A stretch of DNA of 64,000 nucleotides from Ningiella ruwaisensis (GCF_004798935.1 NZ_RAHT01000004.1:62001-126000); one strand, 5' to 3'; numbered from the stretch's first letter, positions 34,252 to 43,296 are shown. Program-made: numbers and translations. Notes: generated by a model not told the origin, from the letters alone.

Positions 34252-35205
34252 ATGAGCCAGAATGAACTTAGCCTTGAGACTGCATTTCAAAATAAGATTG
34301 ATAATGAGTTGAAAATTGAACCTAAAGATTGGATGCCGGAAGCGTATCGCAAAAACTTAATTCGACAAATTTCTCAACATGCCCATTCAGAAGTTATTGG
34401 TGAGCAACCTGAAGGTAATTGGATAACCCGTGCACCATCCCTTCGCCGCAAAGCAGTGTTACTTTCGAAAGTTCAGGACGAAGCAGGGCACGGTTTGTAT
34501 TTATATAGCGCAGCGGAAACATTAGGTATAAGTAGGGCAGAAATGATAGAAGCCTTACAAGTTGGGAAAGCAAAGTATGCGTCCATTTTTAACTATCCCA
34601 CGCAAACATGGGGTGATATTGGTGCGATTGGTTGGCTAGTTGATGGCGCAGCGATTTGCAATCAAGTTTCATTGCAGCGCACCTCTTATGGTCCGTACGC
34701 TCGAAGCATGATCCGTATCTGTAAAGAGGAAAGCTTTCACCAACGTCAGGGTTATCAAATCATGTTGGAGTTGGCGAAAGGTACGATTGAACAAAAGAAA
34801 ATGGCTCAGGACTCCCTCAATAGATTTTACTGGCCGTCTCTGATGATGTTTGGTCCCCATGACTCAGAATCCGCACATTCTGAAAAATCCATGAAATGGA
34901 AAATCAAGCGCGAAACTAATGATGATTTACGTCAAAAATTCATCGACCAAACTGTTCCACAGATTGAATTTTTAGGGTTAGAACACCCAGACAAAGCCTT
35001 GAAATGGAACGAAGAGCGTGGGCACTACGACAGTAGCGAAATTGATTGGGAAGAGTTCTATAACGTAATTAATGGGAACGGTCACTGCAATCGCCAGCGC
35101 ATTGAGCACCACGTAAAAGCTCATGAAGAAGGTGCCTGGGTGCGAGATGCTCAGAACGCCTACACCGCTAAGGTCGTTCTGCGCGCAGCGCAAGCAATAG
35201 CGTAA
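34252..35205 (+). CDS. paaA: Phenylacetyl-CoA epoxidase, catalytic subunit PaaA
   Basis: Di-iron oxygenase subunit that epoxidises phenylacetyl-CoA at the aromatic ring. The 317 residues include the iron-ligand helices: [17 protein letters not shown] (about 78-94; Glu and His ligands) and [13 protein letters not shown] (about 158-170). ATG 34252 follows AGGTGA at 5 bp; a GTG in frame at 34243 is less likely. First gene of paaABCDE. Confidence 0.97.
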   Translation: MSQNELSLETAFQNKIDNELKIEPKDWMPEAYRKNLIRQISQHAHSEVIGEQPEGNWITRAPSLRRKAVLLSKVQDEAGHGLYLYSAAETLGISRAEMIEALQVGKAKYASIFNYPTQTWGDIGAIGWLVDGAAICNQVSLQRTSYGPYARSMIRICKEESFHQRQGYQIMLELAKGTIEQKKMAQDSLNRFYWPSLMMFGPHDSESAHSEKSMKWKIKRETNDDLRQKFIDQTVPQIEFLGLEHPDKALKWNEERGHYDSSEIDWEEFYNVINGNGHCNRQRIEHHVKAHEEGAWVRDAQNAYTAKVVLRAAQAIA

Positions 35206-35217
35206 GGAATTATTATT

Positions 35218-35505
35218 ATGCCATTAGAAAACTTAGAATTATTTGAAGTATTTGTGCGCTCTAAGCGTGGTTTAGATCACAAACATGTAGGTAGCTTACA
35301 TGCTGAAGACTCGCAGCATGCGCTAGATTATGCGAGAGATTGTTATACCCGGCGCAGTGAAGGAGTAAGTATTTGGGTAGTAAAATCAAGTGATGTTATT
35401 GCTTCACAAGAAGACGACAACGAAGGTTTCTTCGACCCCTCAGAAGACAAACCCTATCGACATGCAACTTATTACCCACTTCCAAAAGAAGTGGGCAACA
35501 TGTAG
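35218..35505 (+). CDS. paaB: Phenylacetyl-CoA epoxidase subunit PaaB
   Basis: Small structural subunit (95 residues) that bridges the PaaAC heterotetramers. The family start ENLELFEVFVRSKRGLDHKHVGSLHAEDSQHAL and the terminal RHATYYPLPKEVGNM are clear. It lies 12 bp after paaA, with AAGGAATT upstream. Confidence 0.96.
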   Translation: MPLENLELFEVFVRSKRGLDHKHVGSLHAEDSQHALDYARDCYTRRSEGVSIWVVKSSDVIASQEDDNEGFFDPSEDKPYRHATYYPLPKEVGNM

Positions 35506-35515
35506 GCGAGCGAGT

Positions 35516-36292
35516 ATGAATATTAGCAACAAGGATAATTCACAAGCCGACCTAATAGAGTACGCTACTCGATTGGGCGATGACTCGCTCATACTTGGTC
35601 ATCGTATTTCTGAGTGGGCTAGCAATGGACCATTTTTAGAGGAAGATATCGCGTTAGGTAATGTAGCTCTTGACTACATAGGTCGAGCACGCATGTATTA
35701 TACCTATGCAGCCGAATTGACTGGCGAAGGAAAAACCGAAGACGATTTTGCCTATTTACGCAATGAGCGTGATTTTAGTAATTATTTGTTAAATGAGCTT
35801 CCGAAAGGGGATTTCGCTTTCACTATCGTGCGCCAGCTATTTATCGATGTATTTAACTCACTATTTCTGCCGCAATTGCAAACATCAGCAAATGAACATC
35901 TCGCTGCAATTGCAAGTAAAGCTGTTAAAGAGACTCGCTATCATTTGCGACGCAGTAAAGACTGGAGTATCCGCTTAGGCGATGGCACGGAAGAAAGTCA
36001 CCAGCGCATGCAAAAAGCATTGGCTGACTTGTGGGGTTACGTGCATGAGATGTTCGAGCCTGATGAGCTAGAAAAACGTTTGATTGCACAAGGCATCGCA
36101 GTGGATACAGCTAACCTGAAAGAACAGTGGTTGGCGGAAATTACTGAAACGTTGAATACAGCAACTCTTGAAGTGCCAGAAGCAGAATGGGCAGTGCGGG
36201 GTGGACGTGCGGGACACCATACTGAGCACCTTGGACATCTACTTTGCGTAATGCAAAGTGTACATATACGTTACCCTGGCGCTAAGTGGTAA
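35516..36292 (+). CDS. paaC: Phenylacetyl-CoA epoxidase subunit PaaC
   Basis: Structural ferritin-like partner of PaaA (258 residues) needed for substrate positioning. Landmarks are YATRLGDDSLILGHRISEW (about 15), EDIALGNVALDYIGRARMYYTYAAEL (about 40), VKETRYHLRRSKDW (about 138), and the end GRAGHHTEHLGHLLCVMQ. A longer frame opens inside paaB, but ATG 35516 is the family start and lies 10 bp after the paaB stop. Confidence 0.96.
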   Translation: MNISNKDNSQADLIEYATRLGDDSLILGHRISEWASNGPFLEEDIALGNVALDYIGRARMYYTYAAELTGEGKTEDDFAYLRNERDFSNYLLNELPKGDFAFTIVRQLFIDVFNSLFLPQLQTSANEHLAAIASKAVKETRYHLRRSKDWSIRLGDGTEESHQRMQKALADLWGYVHEMFEPDELEKRLIAQGIAVDTANLKEQWLAEITETLNTATLEVPEAEWAVRGGRAGHHTEHLGHLLCVMQSVHIRYPGAKW

Positions 36293-36296
36293 TCAC

Positions 36297-36839
36297 ATGC
36301 AAATCATAACTACCGTCCCTTATCTTCGTCACGAGCGTCAAGTGCAGCGCGATTCTTCAGACTATCCTCACATATGGACATTACTTGACGAAATAGCTGA
36401 TCCTGAAATTCCAGTACTTTCTATTTGGGATATTGGTATTTTGACTAATGTGGTGATGAAAGCGAGCAAAGTGCTTGTAACCATTACACCAACTTATTCG
36501 GGTTGTCCCGCAATGGATACAATCAAAGAAGACATCATTACTCATTTGCAGTCAAATGGATACCTCGACGTTGAAGTGAATGTGTCGTTATCACCGGCTT
36601 GGACTACAGAGAATATGACAAAAGCGGGGCAAGACAAACTTCGTGAATACGGCATAGCGCCGCCGATTGATGCTCCTTCTGGTTGTATTAAACAATTCAC
36701 CCCAACTGAGGGTGTGAAATGCCCGCACTGCGCATCTACTAATACTCTAGTCATTAGTGAGTTTGGTTCTACAGCATGTAAAGCTTTGTTTAAGTGCCAA
36801 GACTGCCAAGAGCCTTTTGACTTTTTTAAAAGCCTATAA
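36297..36839 (+). CDS. paaD: Phenylacetyl-CoA epoxidase maturation protein PaaD
   Basis: DUF59/MIP18-like iron-sulfur maturation factor of 180 residues. The DUF59 core is LLDEIADPEIPVLSIWDIGIL, with the reactive Cys in TYSGCPAMDTIKEDI (about 63-77). A C-terminal zinc-ribbon has Cys pairs CPHC and CQDC (about 142-170). ATG 36297 is 4 bp after the paaC stop. Confidence 0.95.
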   Translation: MQIITTVPYLRHERQVQRDSSDYPHIWTLLDEIADPEIPVLSIWDIGILTNVVMKASKVLVTITPTYSGCPAMDTIKEDIITHLQSNGYLDVEVNVSLSPAWTTENMTKAGQDKLREYGIAPPIDAPSGCIKQFTPTEGVKCPHCASTNTLVISEFGSTACKALFKCQDCQEPFDFFKSL

Positions 36840-36861
36840 GCAATTCATCTCTGGAGACACC

Positions 36862-37959
36862 ATGAAAGAGCCACAGTTTTATCCACTGACTATAAAGAGT
36901 GTAGTGCCAGAAACCGATTCGGCGGTATGTATCACCTTTAATGTACCACCAATATTAAAAGATAAATTTGTGTTCACTCACGGTCAATTTCTTACTTTGA
37001 AAGCAACGGTAAATAATGAAGAAGTGCGTCGCGCCTACTCGATTTGTTCCGGTGTCGCTGACAACACCTTACGAGTTGCAATAAAGCGTGTCGAAGGCGG
37101 CAAACTATCGAACTACGCCAACGACCACTTCAAGGCGGGTGACGAAGTTGCGGTTATGCCACCACAAGGTAATTTTACGACCGAAATATCTTCGCAGCAG
37201 AGTAAAAATTACATGTGTATCGCAGTAGGTAGCGGTATTACACCTATGCTTTCTATCATTAAATCTGTATTGGCTTGTGAACCCAATAGTCAGGTGACTT
37301 TGATTTACGGCAACAAACAAAGTAATACCATGATGTTCAAAAAAGAGCTCTGTTTCTTAAAAAACCGGTACATGCAACGCATGAAATGGATAAACATTAT
37401 GAGCCAAGAAGACCAAGATTCTGATTTACTTTCCGGGCGCATCGATAATAAAAAAGGGTATCAACTACAAAAGCTTAAGCTCATCAATATTAGCAATACT
37501 GATGAAGCATTTATTTGTGGCCCCGAATCGCTCATGTCAGAGGTATCACGTGGTTTTCGACTTGAGGGCTTAAAAGACAGTCAAGTTCACTATGAGCTTT
37601 TTACCAGTTCAGCAGAAGATTCACAAAGAATTATGGACAAAGCAAAAGCCAGAGTAAAAAGCTTTGGAGAGCAAAATACCAGCAACGTTACGCTCACCTT
37701 TGATGGACGCTCAATCAAATTCGAGCTGGCAACTGTAGGTGAAAATATACTTGATGCAGGTATAGAAAATGGGATGGAGCTGCCGTACTCATGCAAGGCT
37801 GGTGTCTGTTCGACATGCAAAGCCAGATTGGTTAAGGGCAAAGTAGACATGGACATTAGTCACGGCTTAGAGCCTCACGAAGTAGAAGCGGGTTATATAT
37901 TGACCTGTCAAGCACATCCTATCAGTGAAGAAGTCGGGGTTGATTATGACCAGAGGTAG
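36862..37959 (+). CDS. paaE: Phenylacetyl-CoA epoxidase reductase PaaE
   Basis: Electron-transfer subunit (365 residues) passing NADPH electrons through FAD and a 2Fe-2S cluster to PaaA. The FAD domain includes RRAYSICSG (about 54), the nucleotide domain GSGITPMLSIIKSVL (about 122), and the plant-type ferredoxin at the C-terminus has CKAGVCSTCK (about 310) and a fourth Cys in YILTCQAHP (about 348). GGAGA lies 4 bp before ATG 36862; the frame opening earlier inside paaD is ignored. Confidence 0.96.
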   Translation: MKEPQFYPLTIKSVVPETDSAVCITFNVPPILKDKFVFTHGQFLTLKATVNNEEVRRAYSICSGVADNTLRVAIKRVEGGKLSNYANDHFKAGDEVAVMPPQGNFTTEISSQQSKNYMCIAVGSGITPMLSIIKSVLACEPNSQVTLIYGNKQSNTMMFKKELCFLKNRYMQRMKWINIMSQEDQDSDLLSGRIDNKKGYQLQKLKLINISNTDEAFICGPESLMSEVSRGFRLEGLKDSQVHYELFTSSAEDSQRIMDKAKARVKSFGEQNTSNVTLTFDGRSIKFELATVGENILDAGIENGMELPYSCKAGVCSTCKARLVKGKVDMDISHGLEPHEVEAGYILTCQAHPISEEVGVDYDQR

Positions 37960-38031
37960 TCAATAGAGACAACCAGAATATGAGACTTTGGTACACTTGA
38001 AAGCAGCTTAATTCACTTCGGCAAATTTAAA

Positions 38032-38952
38032 GTGCAAAAATTTAAGAATCTACAAAATACTCTGATCGAGCATATTAAGGACAACAACATCAGTTGTACA
38101 TCAATAACAAGCACTCTGTTTGGTGATCTTGTATCTCAACATGGGAATTGGATATGGCTAGGCAGTCTCATAGAAGCGATGGCGCCATTGGGATTCAATG
38201 AGCGTTCGGTGCGCACATCCGTGTATAGATTGGTGCAGAGCAATTGGCTAGAGGTAAATAAAATTGGGCGTAAAAGCTATTATTGTTATACAGAAACTGC
38301 ACGCCGCCATTCAGAGCGGGTAGCAAGAAGGATCTATATAGATGAGCCACCAGAGTGGGATGGAAGTTGGTTACTAGTGCTTCCTGTATCCGTGCCAGAA
38401 GAGCAACGTGACGAGTTCAAAAAGAGCTTAATTTGGCAGGGTTTCAACACCTTAACAAATGGCTTTTATGCACACCCGACATCTGACAGACGTTCTTTGG
38501 ATGAGACATTAGTTGAACAAAAATTAACTAAAGATGTGGTCGTGTTTTCCGCAACATTGGAAGACTTGCATTCAAAAGATGTCATAAAAGGATTGGTGAA
38601 TGAGAAATGGAATATGACTGAGCTAGAAGGTTTTTATCAAAATTTCCTCGAATTTTATCGCTCTTTGCACAGTACGATAGACATAGAAGCTCTTAGTCCA
38701 GAAGAGGGTTTTATGCTCCGTTCGATACTTATACATGATTATCGACGAATACAATTACGCGACCCTGATTTGCCTGACGAGTTACTGCCTAATGGCTGGG
38801 TCGGATATGAAGCTCGAGATTTATTGAAAAGGCTTTACAAAATGCTGGTGAAACCATCGTTGCGTTATACAGAAGAGAACCTCTATAACGCTCACGGTAC
38901 CCTGCCATCCGCAGCGTCAAAGTTCTTCAATCGTCTTGGAGGTTTGAAATAG
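38032..38952 (+). CDS. paaX: Phenylacetic acid degradation repressor PaaX
   Basis: Phenylacetyl-CoA-responsive repressor of the paa genes (306 residues). The N-terminal winged helix has FGDLVSQHGNWIWLGSLIEAMAPLGFNERSVRTSVYRLVQSNWLEVNKIGRKSYYC-type order, written here in short blocks only: GDLV, WLGSL, SVRTSVYRL, IGRKSYY. The middle and C-terminal ligand domains include WDGSWLLVLPVSVPEEQR and IHDYRRIQLRDPDLPDELLP. It starts with GTG at 38032 without a strong ribosome site. It lies 72 bp after paaE and likely acts on the paired sites at paaK/paaZ and paaA. Confidence 0.93.
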   Translation: MQKFKNLQNTLIEHIKDNNISCTSITSTLFGDLVSQHGNWIWLGSLIEAMAPLGFNERSVRTSVYRLVQSNWLEVNKIGRKSYYCYTETARRHSERVARRIYIDEPPEWDGSWLLVLPVSVPEEQRDEFKKSLIWQGFNTLTNGFYAHPTSDRRSLDETLVEQKLTKDVVVFSATLEDLHSKDVIKGLVNEKWNMTELEGFYQNFLEFYRSLHSTIDIEALSPEEGFMLRSILIHDYRRIQLRDPDLPDELLPNGWVGYEARDLLKRLYKMLVKPSLRYTEENLYNAHGTLPSAASKFFNRLGGLK

Positions 38953-38993
38953 CGAATATGTCTCTTGGCCTATTCGATAACACAGAGATAACT

Positions 38994-39308
38994 ATGATCA
39001 GAATAGCGATAATGTATCCAAATAAGCCAGGAATCGAATTCGATAGTAACTACTACCGTGCGTTTCACCTAGAATTAGTTAGGGAAAAATATACGCCTTT
39101 TGGCTTAAAAGGCATTGAGTTGGATGAAGCCAAAGCGCTGAATGGCCCCCATAAAGCACCTTATCTAGCCATTGGCTATTTAACGTTTGAATCGACCAAA
39201 GAATTTATGAATGCAATAGAGGAATCAGGTGAAGAAATCATGAATGACGTGGAAAACTTCACCAATGCCAAACCAATACTTCAAGTTAGTAAGTTCTCCA
39301 CTCTTTAA
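38994..39308 (+). CDS. EthD-family small protein in the paa cluster
   Basis: A 104-residue ferredoxin-like alpha/beta-barrel protein beginning MIRIAIMYPNKPGIEFDSNY, then YYRAFHLELVREKY and an IGYLTFES strand: the EthD/Dabb pattern of dimeric stress-responsive proteins that bind or isomerise aromatic intermediates. An earlier ATG (38958) exists; 38994 matches the family start and has AGAGA upstream. It is not part of canonical paa operons, so a role in handling a pathway intermediate is only a guess. Confidence 0.75.
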   Translation: MIRIAIMYPNKPGIEFDSNYYRAFHLELVREKYTPFGLKGIELDEAKALNGPHKAPYLAIGYLTFESTKEFMNAIEESGEEIMNDVENFTNAKPILQVSKFSTL

Positions 39309-39329
39309 CTCAATTTTAAGGCCACAAGC

Positions 39330-41417
39330 ATGCATTCACCTGCAGTTTCTCTTGAACAACGGGCAAACATTGGGTTGCTCACCATTAATAATCCCCCCGT
39401 TAACGCCTTATCCCAAGCAGTTAGGCAAGGACTATTAGAAACGCTTCGAAAAGCGATATCCGATAAAGAAATTGAAGCCATTGTGATTCAATGTAGTGGC
39501 AAAACCTTTATTGCAGGTGCGGATATTTCTGAGTTTGGCAAACCACCAATGCGGCCCTATCTTCCCGACTTACTAAAAGAGCTACAAAATAGTTCAAAGC
39601 CCATTGTTGCAGCATTATTTGGCACAGTATTGGGCGGAGGATTTGAAACGGCTCTTTCATGTCACTATCGTATTGCGTTAACAGGGACGAAAATAGGACT
39701 ACCAGAGGTCAAATTGGGTTTAATTCCAGGAGCCGGAGGCACGCAGTTATTGCCGAGGGTATGCGGAATTGAAACAGCCTTAGAGCTAATAACGTCAGGT
39801 AAACATGTTACTGTAGAATCGCCACAAGCCAAAGGAGTTGCAAACAAAATTATTGAAGCAGATCTTTTAAATCACGCTATTTCGTTTGCTCAGCAAGTTG
39901 CGTTTCACAAACCCTTAGTTGCCACGCCATTACTGGACGTGAAGATGAGCGCGTCTGACAAAATTATATTTGATCAGTATCGCGCTAAATTAGCCAAACG
40001 TTCTCGAGGACAACTAGCCCCGCAACGGGCAATAGACTCTATTGAAAACACATTGAGTTTATCATTTGGGCAAGGATTAGAAAAAGAGCGCGCTTACTTT
40101 CTGGAGTGTCGTGAATCTTCTCAATCAGGGGCGATGCGCCACGCATTTTTTGCTGAAAAAGCGGCAGCTAGAGTTACTCATTCTCCTCATGTAAAGAAGC
40201 CTAAAATGATAGAAAAAATAGCAATCATTGGTGCAGGTACAATGGGCGGTGGCATTGCAATGAGTTTTGTTGATAGTGGCTTTCCCGTAACGTTAGTAGA
40301 AACGACAACGCAAAACTTAGAACGCGGATTGGCGGGCATTACACAGCGCTATGGAAAAATGGTCAAAGGGGGGCGGATCTCACAAGTTCAAATGAATGCG
40401 CGACTCAACCTGATCACCACGACGTGTGATTATCAAGACTTAAGTGAAATTGATTTAGTAGTTGAAGCAGCCTTCGAAAGTATGGATGTCAAACGGAGTA
40501 TTTTCAGCAAACTAGATACTGTGTGCAAACCCGAGGCCATCATTGCCAGCAATACTTCATATCTAAATATTGATGAAATTGCCGAGTCAACTTGCCGTGC
40601 AAACCAAGTGTTAGGCATGCATTTTTTCAGTCCTGCCAACATTATGAAGTTACTTGAAATAGTGCGCTGTAAAGAAACTGATGAAGCAACGCTTGTGTCT
40701 GCTGTGGCGTTAGCGAAGCGTATTGGCAAAATATCCACTGTTGTTGGCATGTGCTACGGTTTTGTGGGCAACAGGATGTATTCTTGTTACGGTCGTGAAG
40801 CGAACTTGTTACTATTAGAAGGTGCGACACCTAGTCAAATAGATAAAGCGATGATTGCCTGGGGCATGGCTATGGGCCCATTGACGGTGAATGATATGTC
40901 TGGTATCGATATTGCCTACAAAGCTCGCAAAGAGAACCCTGATTTACCAGACGATCCTCTGTATTTTCAAGCGGCAAACCTACTGGTAGAGAGCGGGCGG
41001 CTGGGACAAAAGACCAAAGCTGGATTTTATCAATATGATGATTTCGGAATTCAATCTGACGATCCTGTTGCCTTAGCACTATTTCGCCAGGAAGCGCTAT
41101 CACTTGAAGTACCTCAACGTGAAGTAAGCCAAGAAAGTATCCAAACTCGGTTGATTTATGCACTTATCAATGAAGGATCGAAAATTCTTGAAGAGGGCAT
41201 TGCCCAACGATCGGGTGACATAGATGTTATCTGGTTAAACGGCTATGGTTTCCCGCGCTATATGGGGGGGCCAATGTTTTACGCAGATATGCTTGGTCTC
41301 AGGAGTGTACTGTCAACAATCCAAAGCCTATATGACGAGACAGGTAAAGACTGGTGGAAACCCAGTGAGTTGTTGATTGAACTTGCTCAAACCGGCAAAA
41401 GCTTCTCAGATGTGTAG
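39330..41417 (+). CDS. Enoyl-CoA hydratase / 3-hydroxyacyl-CoA dehydrogenase fusion (PaaF-PaaH role)
   Basis: A 695-residue FadB/FadJ-like fusion. The N-terminal crotonase domain (1-190) has FIAGADISEF (about 53) and LPEVKLGLIPGAGGTQLLPR (about 112). The NAD-binding 3-hydroxyacyl-CoA dehydrogenase domain (about 295-690) begins KIAIIGAGTMGGGIA and has the catalytic HFFSPANIMKLLE (about 430). No separate paaF or paaH genes exist in the cluster, so this single protein probably performs both beta-oxidation-type steps. It is the last gene of the paa run, 21 bp after the EthD-like gene. Confidence 0.9.
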   Translation: MHSPAVSLEQRANIGLLTINNPPVNALSQAVRQGLLETLRKAISDKEIEAIVIQCSGKTFIAGADISEFGKPPMRPYLPDLLKELQNSSKPIVAALFGTVLGGGFETALSCHYRIALTGTKIGLPEVKLGLIPGAGGTQLLPRVCGIETALELITSGKHVTVESPQAKGVANKIIEADLLNHAISFAQQVAFHKPLVATPLLDVKMSASDKIIFDQYRAKLAKRSRGQLAPQRAIDSIENTLSLSFGQGLEKERAYFLECRESSQSGAMRHAFFAEKAAARVTHSPHVKKPKMIEKIAIIGAGTMGGGIAMSFVDSGFPVTLVETTTQNLERGLAGITQRYGKMVKGGRISQVQMNARLNLITTTCDYQDLSEIDLVVEAAFESMDVKRSIFSKLDTVCKPEAIIASNTSYLNIDEIAESTCRANQVLGMHFFSPANIMKLLEIVRCKETDEATLVSAVALAKRIGKISTVVGMCYGFVGNRMYSCYGREANLLLLEGATPSQIDKAMIAWGMAMGPLTVNDMSGIDIAYKARKENPDLPDDPLYFQAANLLVESGRLGQKTKAGFYQYDDFGIQSDDPVALALFRQEALSLEVPQREVSQESIQTRLIYALINEGSKILEEGIAQRSGDIDVIWLNGYGFPRYMGGPMFYADMLGLRSVLSTIQSLYDETGKDWWKPSELLIELAQTGKSFSDV

Positions 41418-41639
41418 CCTCTTCTAATTTATAAAGATCAAGAGTGTTCAGAATTCTGTGTCAGCCTGAGTATTTAGATATCCAGATCCTCAACAGTAAA
41501 CAGATTGGCCTGAAAGTCGATGTGTAATCCCCCTAGAAAGGAGATTAGGAAACATAAATAGATTCAGAAGCACGATACCAAATCTCCTGAATCAACCTAA
41601 CAAATAGCCCATGCATCTCCAGATTTCTTTAAAAGAAGC

Positions 41640-42055
41640 GGTTTCAGTCCAAATGGTTAGGGGATGATGTTGTCAGAAAAACTCATAATTTCGATTTTGA
41701 CCGGCTTAACGCAGATAAAGGTGTACTCATCCGACGCTGGACCATTTGGGAAGAACAACTTCCATCCAGGCTTCCAGTATTTTTTCTGAGTTGTATGTCA
41801 GCTTCAATTGTCGCTTCGCCGTATAATATTAGATTTGCTTGCAGAGAACTGTCGAACCAAGCAAATTTTACCTTGGGATTTGCGTTAACTTCGCTCACTT
41901 TTCTTAGCCCCAACACCCTTTTTACAAAAGCATTCATCCAGATGATACTAAATACACCTACGAGGGATTGTCTGAAACTACGCTTGAAATTATACGTTCC
42001 ATGGGACCACTCCATTAGTCTGTGTCTTTTTCAGACCGATGCGACTTGTTGGTGA
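41640..42055 (-). pseudogene. Frameshifted PNPOx-like (general stress protein 26 type) remnant
   Basis: The minus strand encodes RKVSEVNANPKVKFAWFD and LILYGEATIEADIQLRK, then shifts frame at a run of six A residues (near 41783). It continues in the next frame as KYWKPGWKLFFPNGPASDEY followed by a short FICVKPVKIEI end. The two halves together match the second half of pyridoxamine-phosphate-oxidase-fold stress proteins. The N-terminal third is also degenerate. An inactive gene inside the right part of the island. Confidence 0.75.
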
Positions 42056-42495
42056 ACGGCCGGTTTAGAAAACACTTCAATTATTTCGCTAGGTAAACTG
42101 ATGCCGATTTCGGGGGGATGGGCGCAAAACCCCAATTTAAGAACAAACCGAGTCCCTAACCCTTAGTAATTGTGCTTCATCTCCCTAGCTTACTACTTTG
42201 CCCCATCTCGATCTTAAATAGCATCACGTTTTTCGCGGACTGTTTTCCTTTCGCCAGATTAAATTTACGTTCAACTAACATTATATATACGGCTTGTTCG
42301 GATAGCGACCATTCACGAGACGAAACCAGATATGACTTTGAGAATACGTGAAGCTGACATTGGGCTTTCCTTTCAAAAATCATCAGCTTTAAGTGAATTA
42401 TGATACGATTGTTCCGAAAAAAAGTTTAAACCCGTGGCCAAAAAAAGTCGACCAATACAGATAAGTATATCCAGTTGAACGATATTTAAAATTAA
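42056..42495. other. Non-coding stretch at the right end of the island
   Basis: About 440 bp with no credible gene. A 68-codon minus-strand frame (42177-42383) has no recognisable family. The segment TGATGCCGATTTCGGGGGGATGG near 42100 is more G-rich than its surroundings and might be an insertion-sequence end, but no partner copy was found in the window. Confidence 0.4.
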
Positions 42496-42524
42496 ACTTG
42501 GCAATGTTTATTTAAAACATGGCA
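42496..42524 (-). repeat. Right-end inverted repeats (two TGCCAAGT-type sites)
   Basis: ACTTGGCA (42496-42503) and ACATGGCA (42517-42524) are spaced 21 bp apart. The word ACTTGGCAATGTTTATTT (42496-42513) is the exact reverse complement of 18168-18185 beside yhiN. Orientation is inverted relative to the left-end sites, as required for transposon termini. Confidence 0.7.
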
Positions 42525-42560
42525 AAGTTTTTTAACTTTCATCAGATATTTCCAACAAAC

Positions 42561-43007
42561 TCAACGCAAGCTAGAACTGGAAGCAAGCAATCGCAAATAC
42601 GCGTCACATTTAAGGTTAGTAATTTCAGCTCTGGCGCCTTGAAGTACAGCACGGTTTGCATCTACTGCCAGATAAACCGCATCGAAAATCACGTAAACGC
42701 CATCTTCCTTGGCTTTATGCAAGCTTTTATAAATACCGCTGCTTTCAAGCTCTGAGTCAGTATCAATTACCACTTGTACCTGAGACTGAGTGAGTTTTGC
42801 AGGTCCTATATTAATGGCTTCAATGTCAACGACAACATAAAACTCTTGGCTATACTCGTGAGTAAGCGAAAGCGCTGCATTACGGTTTGCATTTGATGAT
42901 GTGCGCATAGGTAAAGACACGTTTTTTACCAAAGCCGCGCAGCGTACCACGTTATCAGAAAAGATATCGTTTAAGTGCTTAACGTTTTTAGTAGTGACTT
43001 TCGACAT
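42561..43007 (-). CDS. Hypothetical cytosolic protein
   Basis: A 148-residue protein with no signal peptide or membrane segment and no family I recognise. The middle (EFYVVVDIEAINIGPAKLTQSQVQVVIDTDSEL) alternates strands and the C-terminal part (GVYVIFDAVYLAVDANRAVLQGARAEI) looks like a beta-alpha unit. Codon use and composition are gene-like. Its stop lies 37 bp outside the right repeats, so it is probably the chromosomal gene on the far side of the island and yhiN's neighbour in an empty site. Confidence 0.6.
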   Translation of the reverse strand: MSKVTTKNVKHLNDIFSDNVVRCAALVKNVSLPMRTSSNANRNAALSLTHEYSQEFYVVVDIEAINIGPAKLTQSQVQVVIDTDSELESSGIYKSLHKAKEDGVYVIFDAVYLAVDANRAVLQGARAEITNLKCDAYLRLLASSSSLR

Positions 43008-43296
43008 GCCTATTAATTCTCAATTCATTGTAGTTCTGTTAGTAAACGGAATGTGAACGCCTTGACTTGCATGACTGAAGAGTTTCCAGTCACTGCTTGA
43101 GTCGGAAAAAGCGTCTTAACAAATGTGTCGGCACTAAACGGAAAAGTATGAACGGATTTGTGCCATAAGCGACTCTAGCGCTTATATTTTCGCCAAAGCG
43201 TTAAGATTATGAACCATTCTTGCTTATTCTTCGTCTTATTACTTTATAAACGTGTCCTGTCTATCTGACGAAAACGAGCGAAATTAAAGGTATTGA

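Larger units (their letters stand above)
18155..42557. mobile_element. Putative decayed Tn7-like island carrying an aldoxime/phenylacetate catabolic cargo
   Basis: Seen: three phased TGCCAAGT-type repeats directly after yhiN, two inverted copies at 42496-42524, and an 18-bp sequence (AAATAAACATTGCCAAGT) identical at both ends in opposite orientation. A TniQ-family gene lies just inside the left end. The outer flanks are intact-looking genes whose stops face the element. Inference: these are TnsB-type binding sites at the two ends of a Tn7-like element inserted after yhiN. tnsA, tnsB and tnsC are absent, the 5-bp target duplication was not found, and exact tips are unclear (the right tip may be near TTGGAAATA, 42548-42556). 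Confidence 0.5.

Noticed and set aside
18147-42562. 5-bp target-site duplication flanking the island
   Set aside because: Bases next to the plausible tips (TGGTT on the left, AACTC on the right) do not match; the exact tips are uncertain, so no duplication is claimed.
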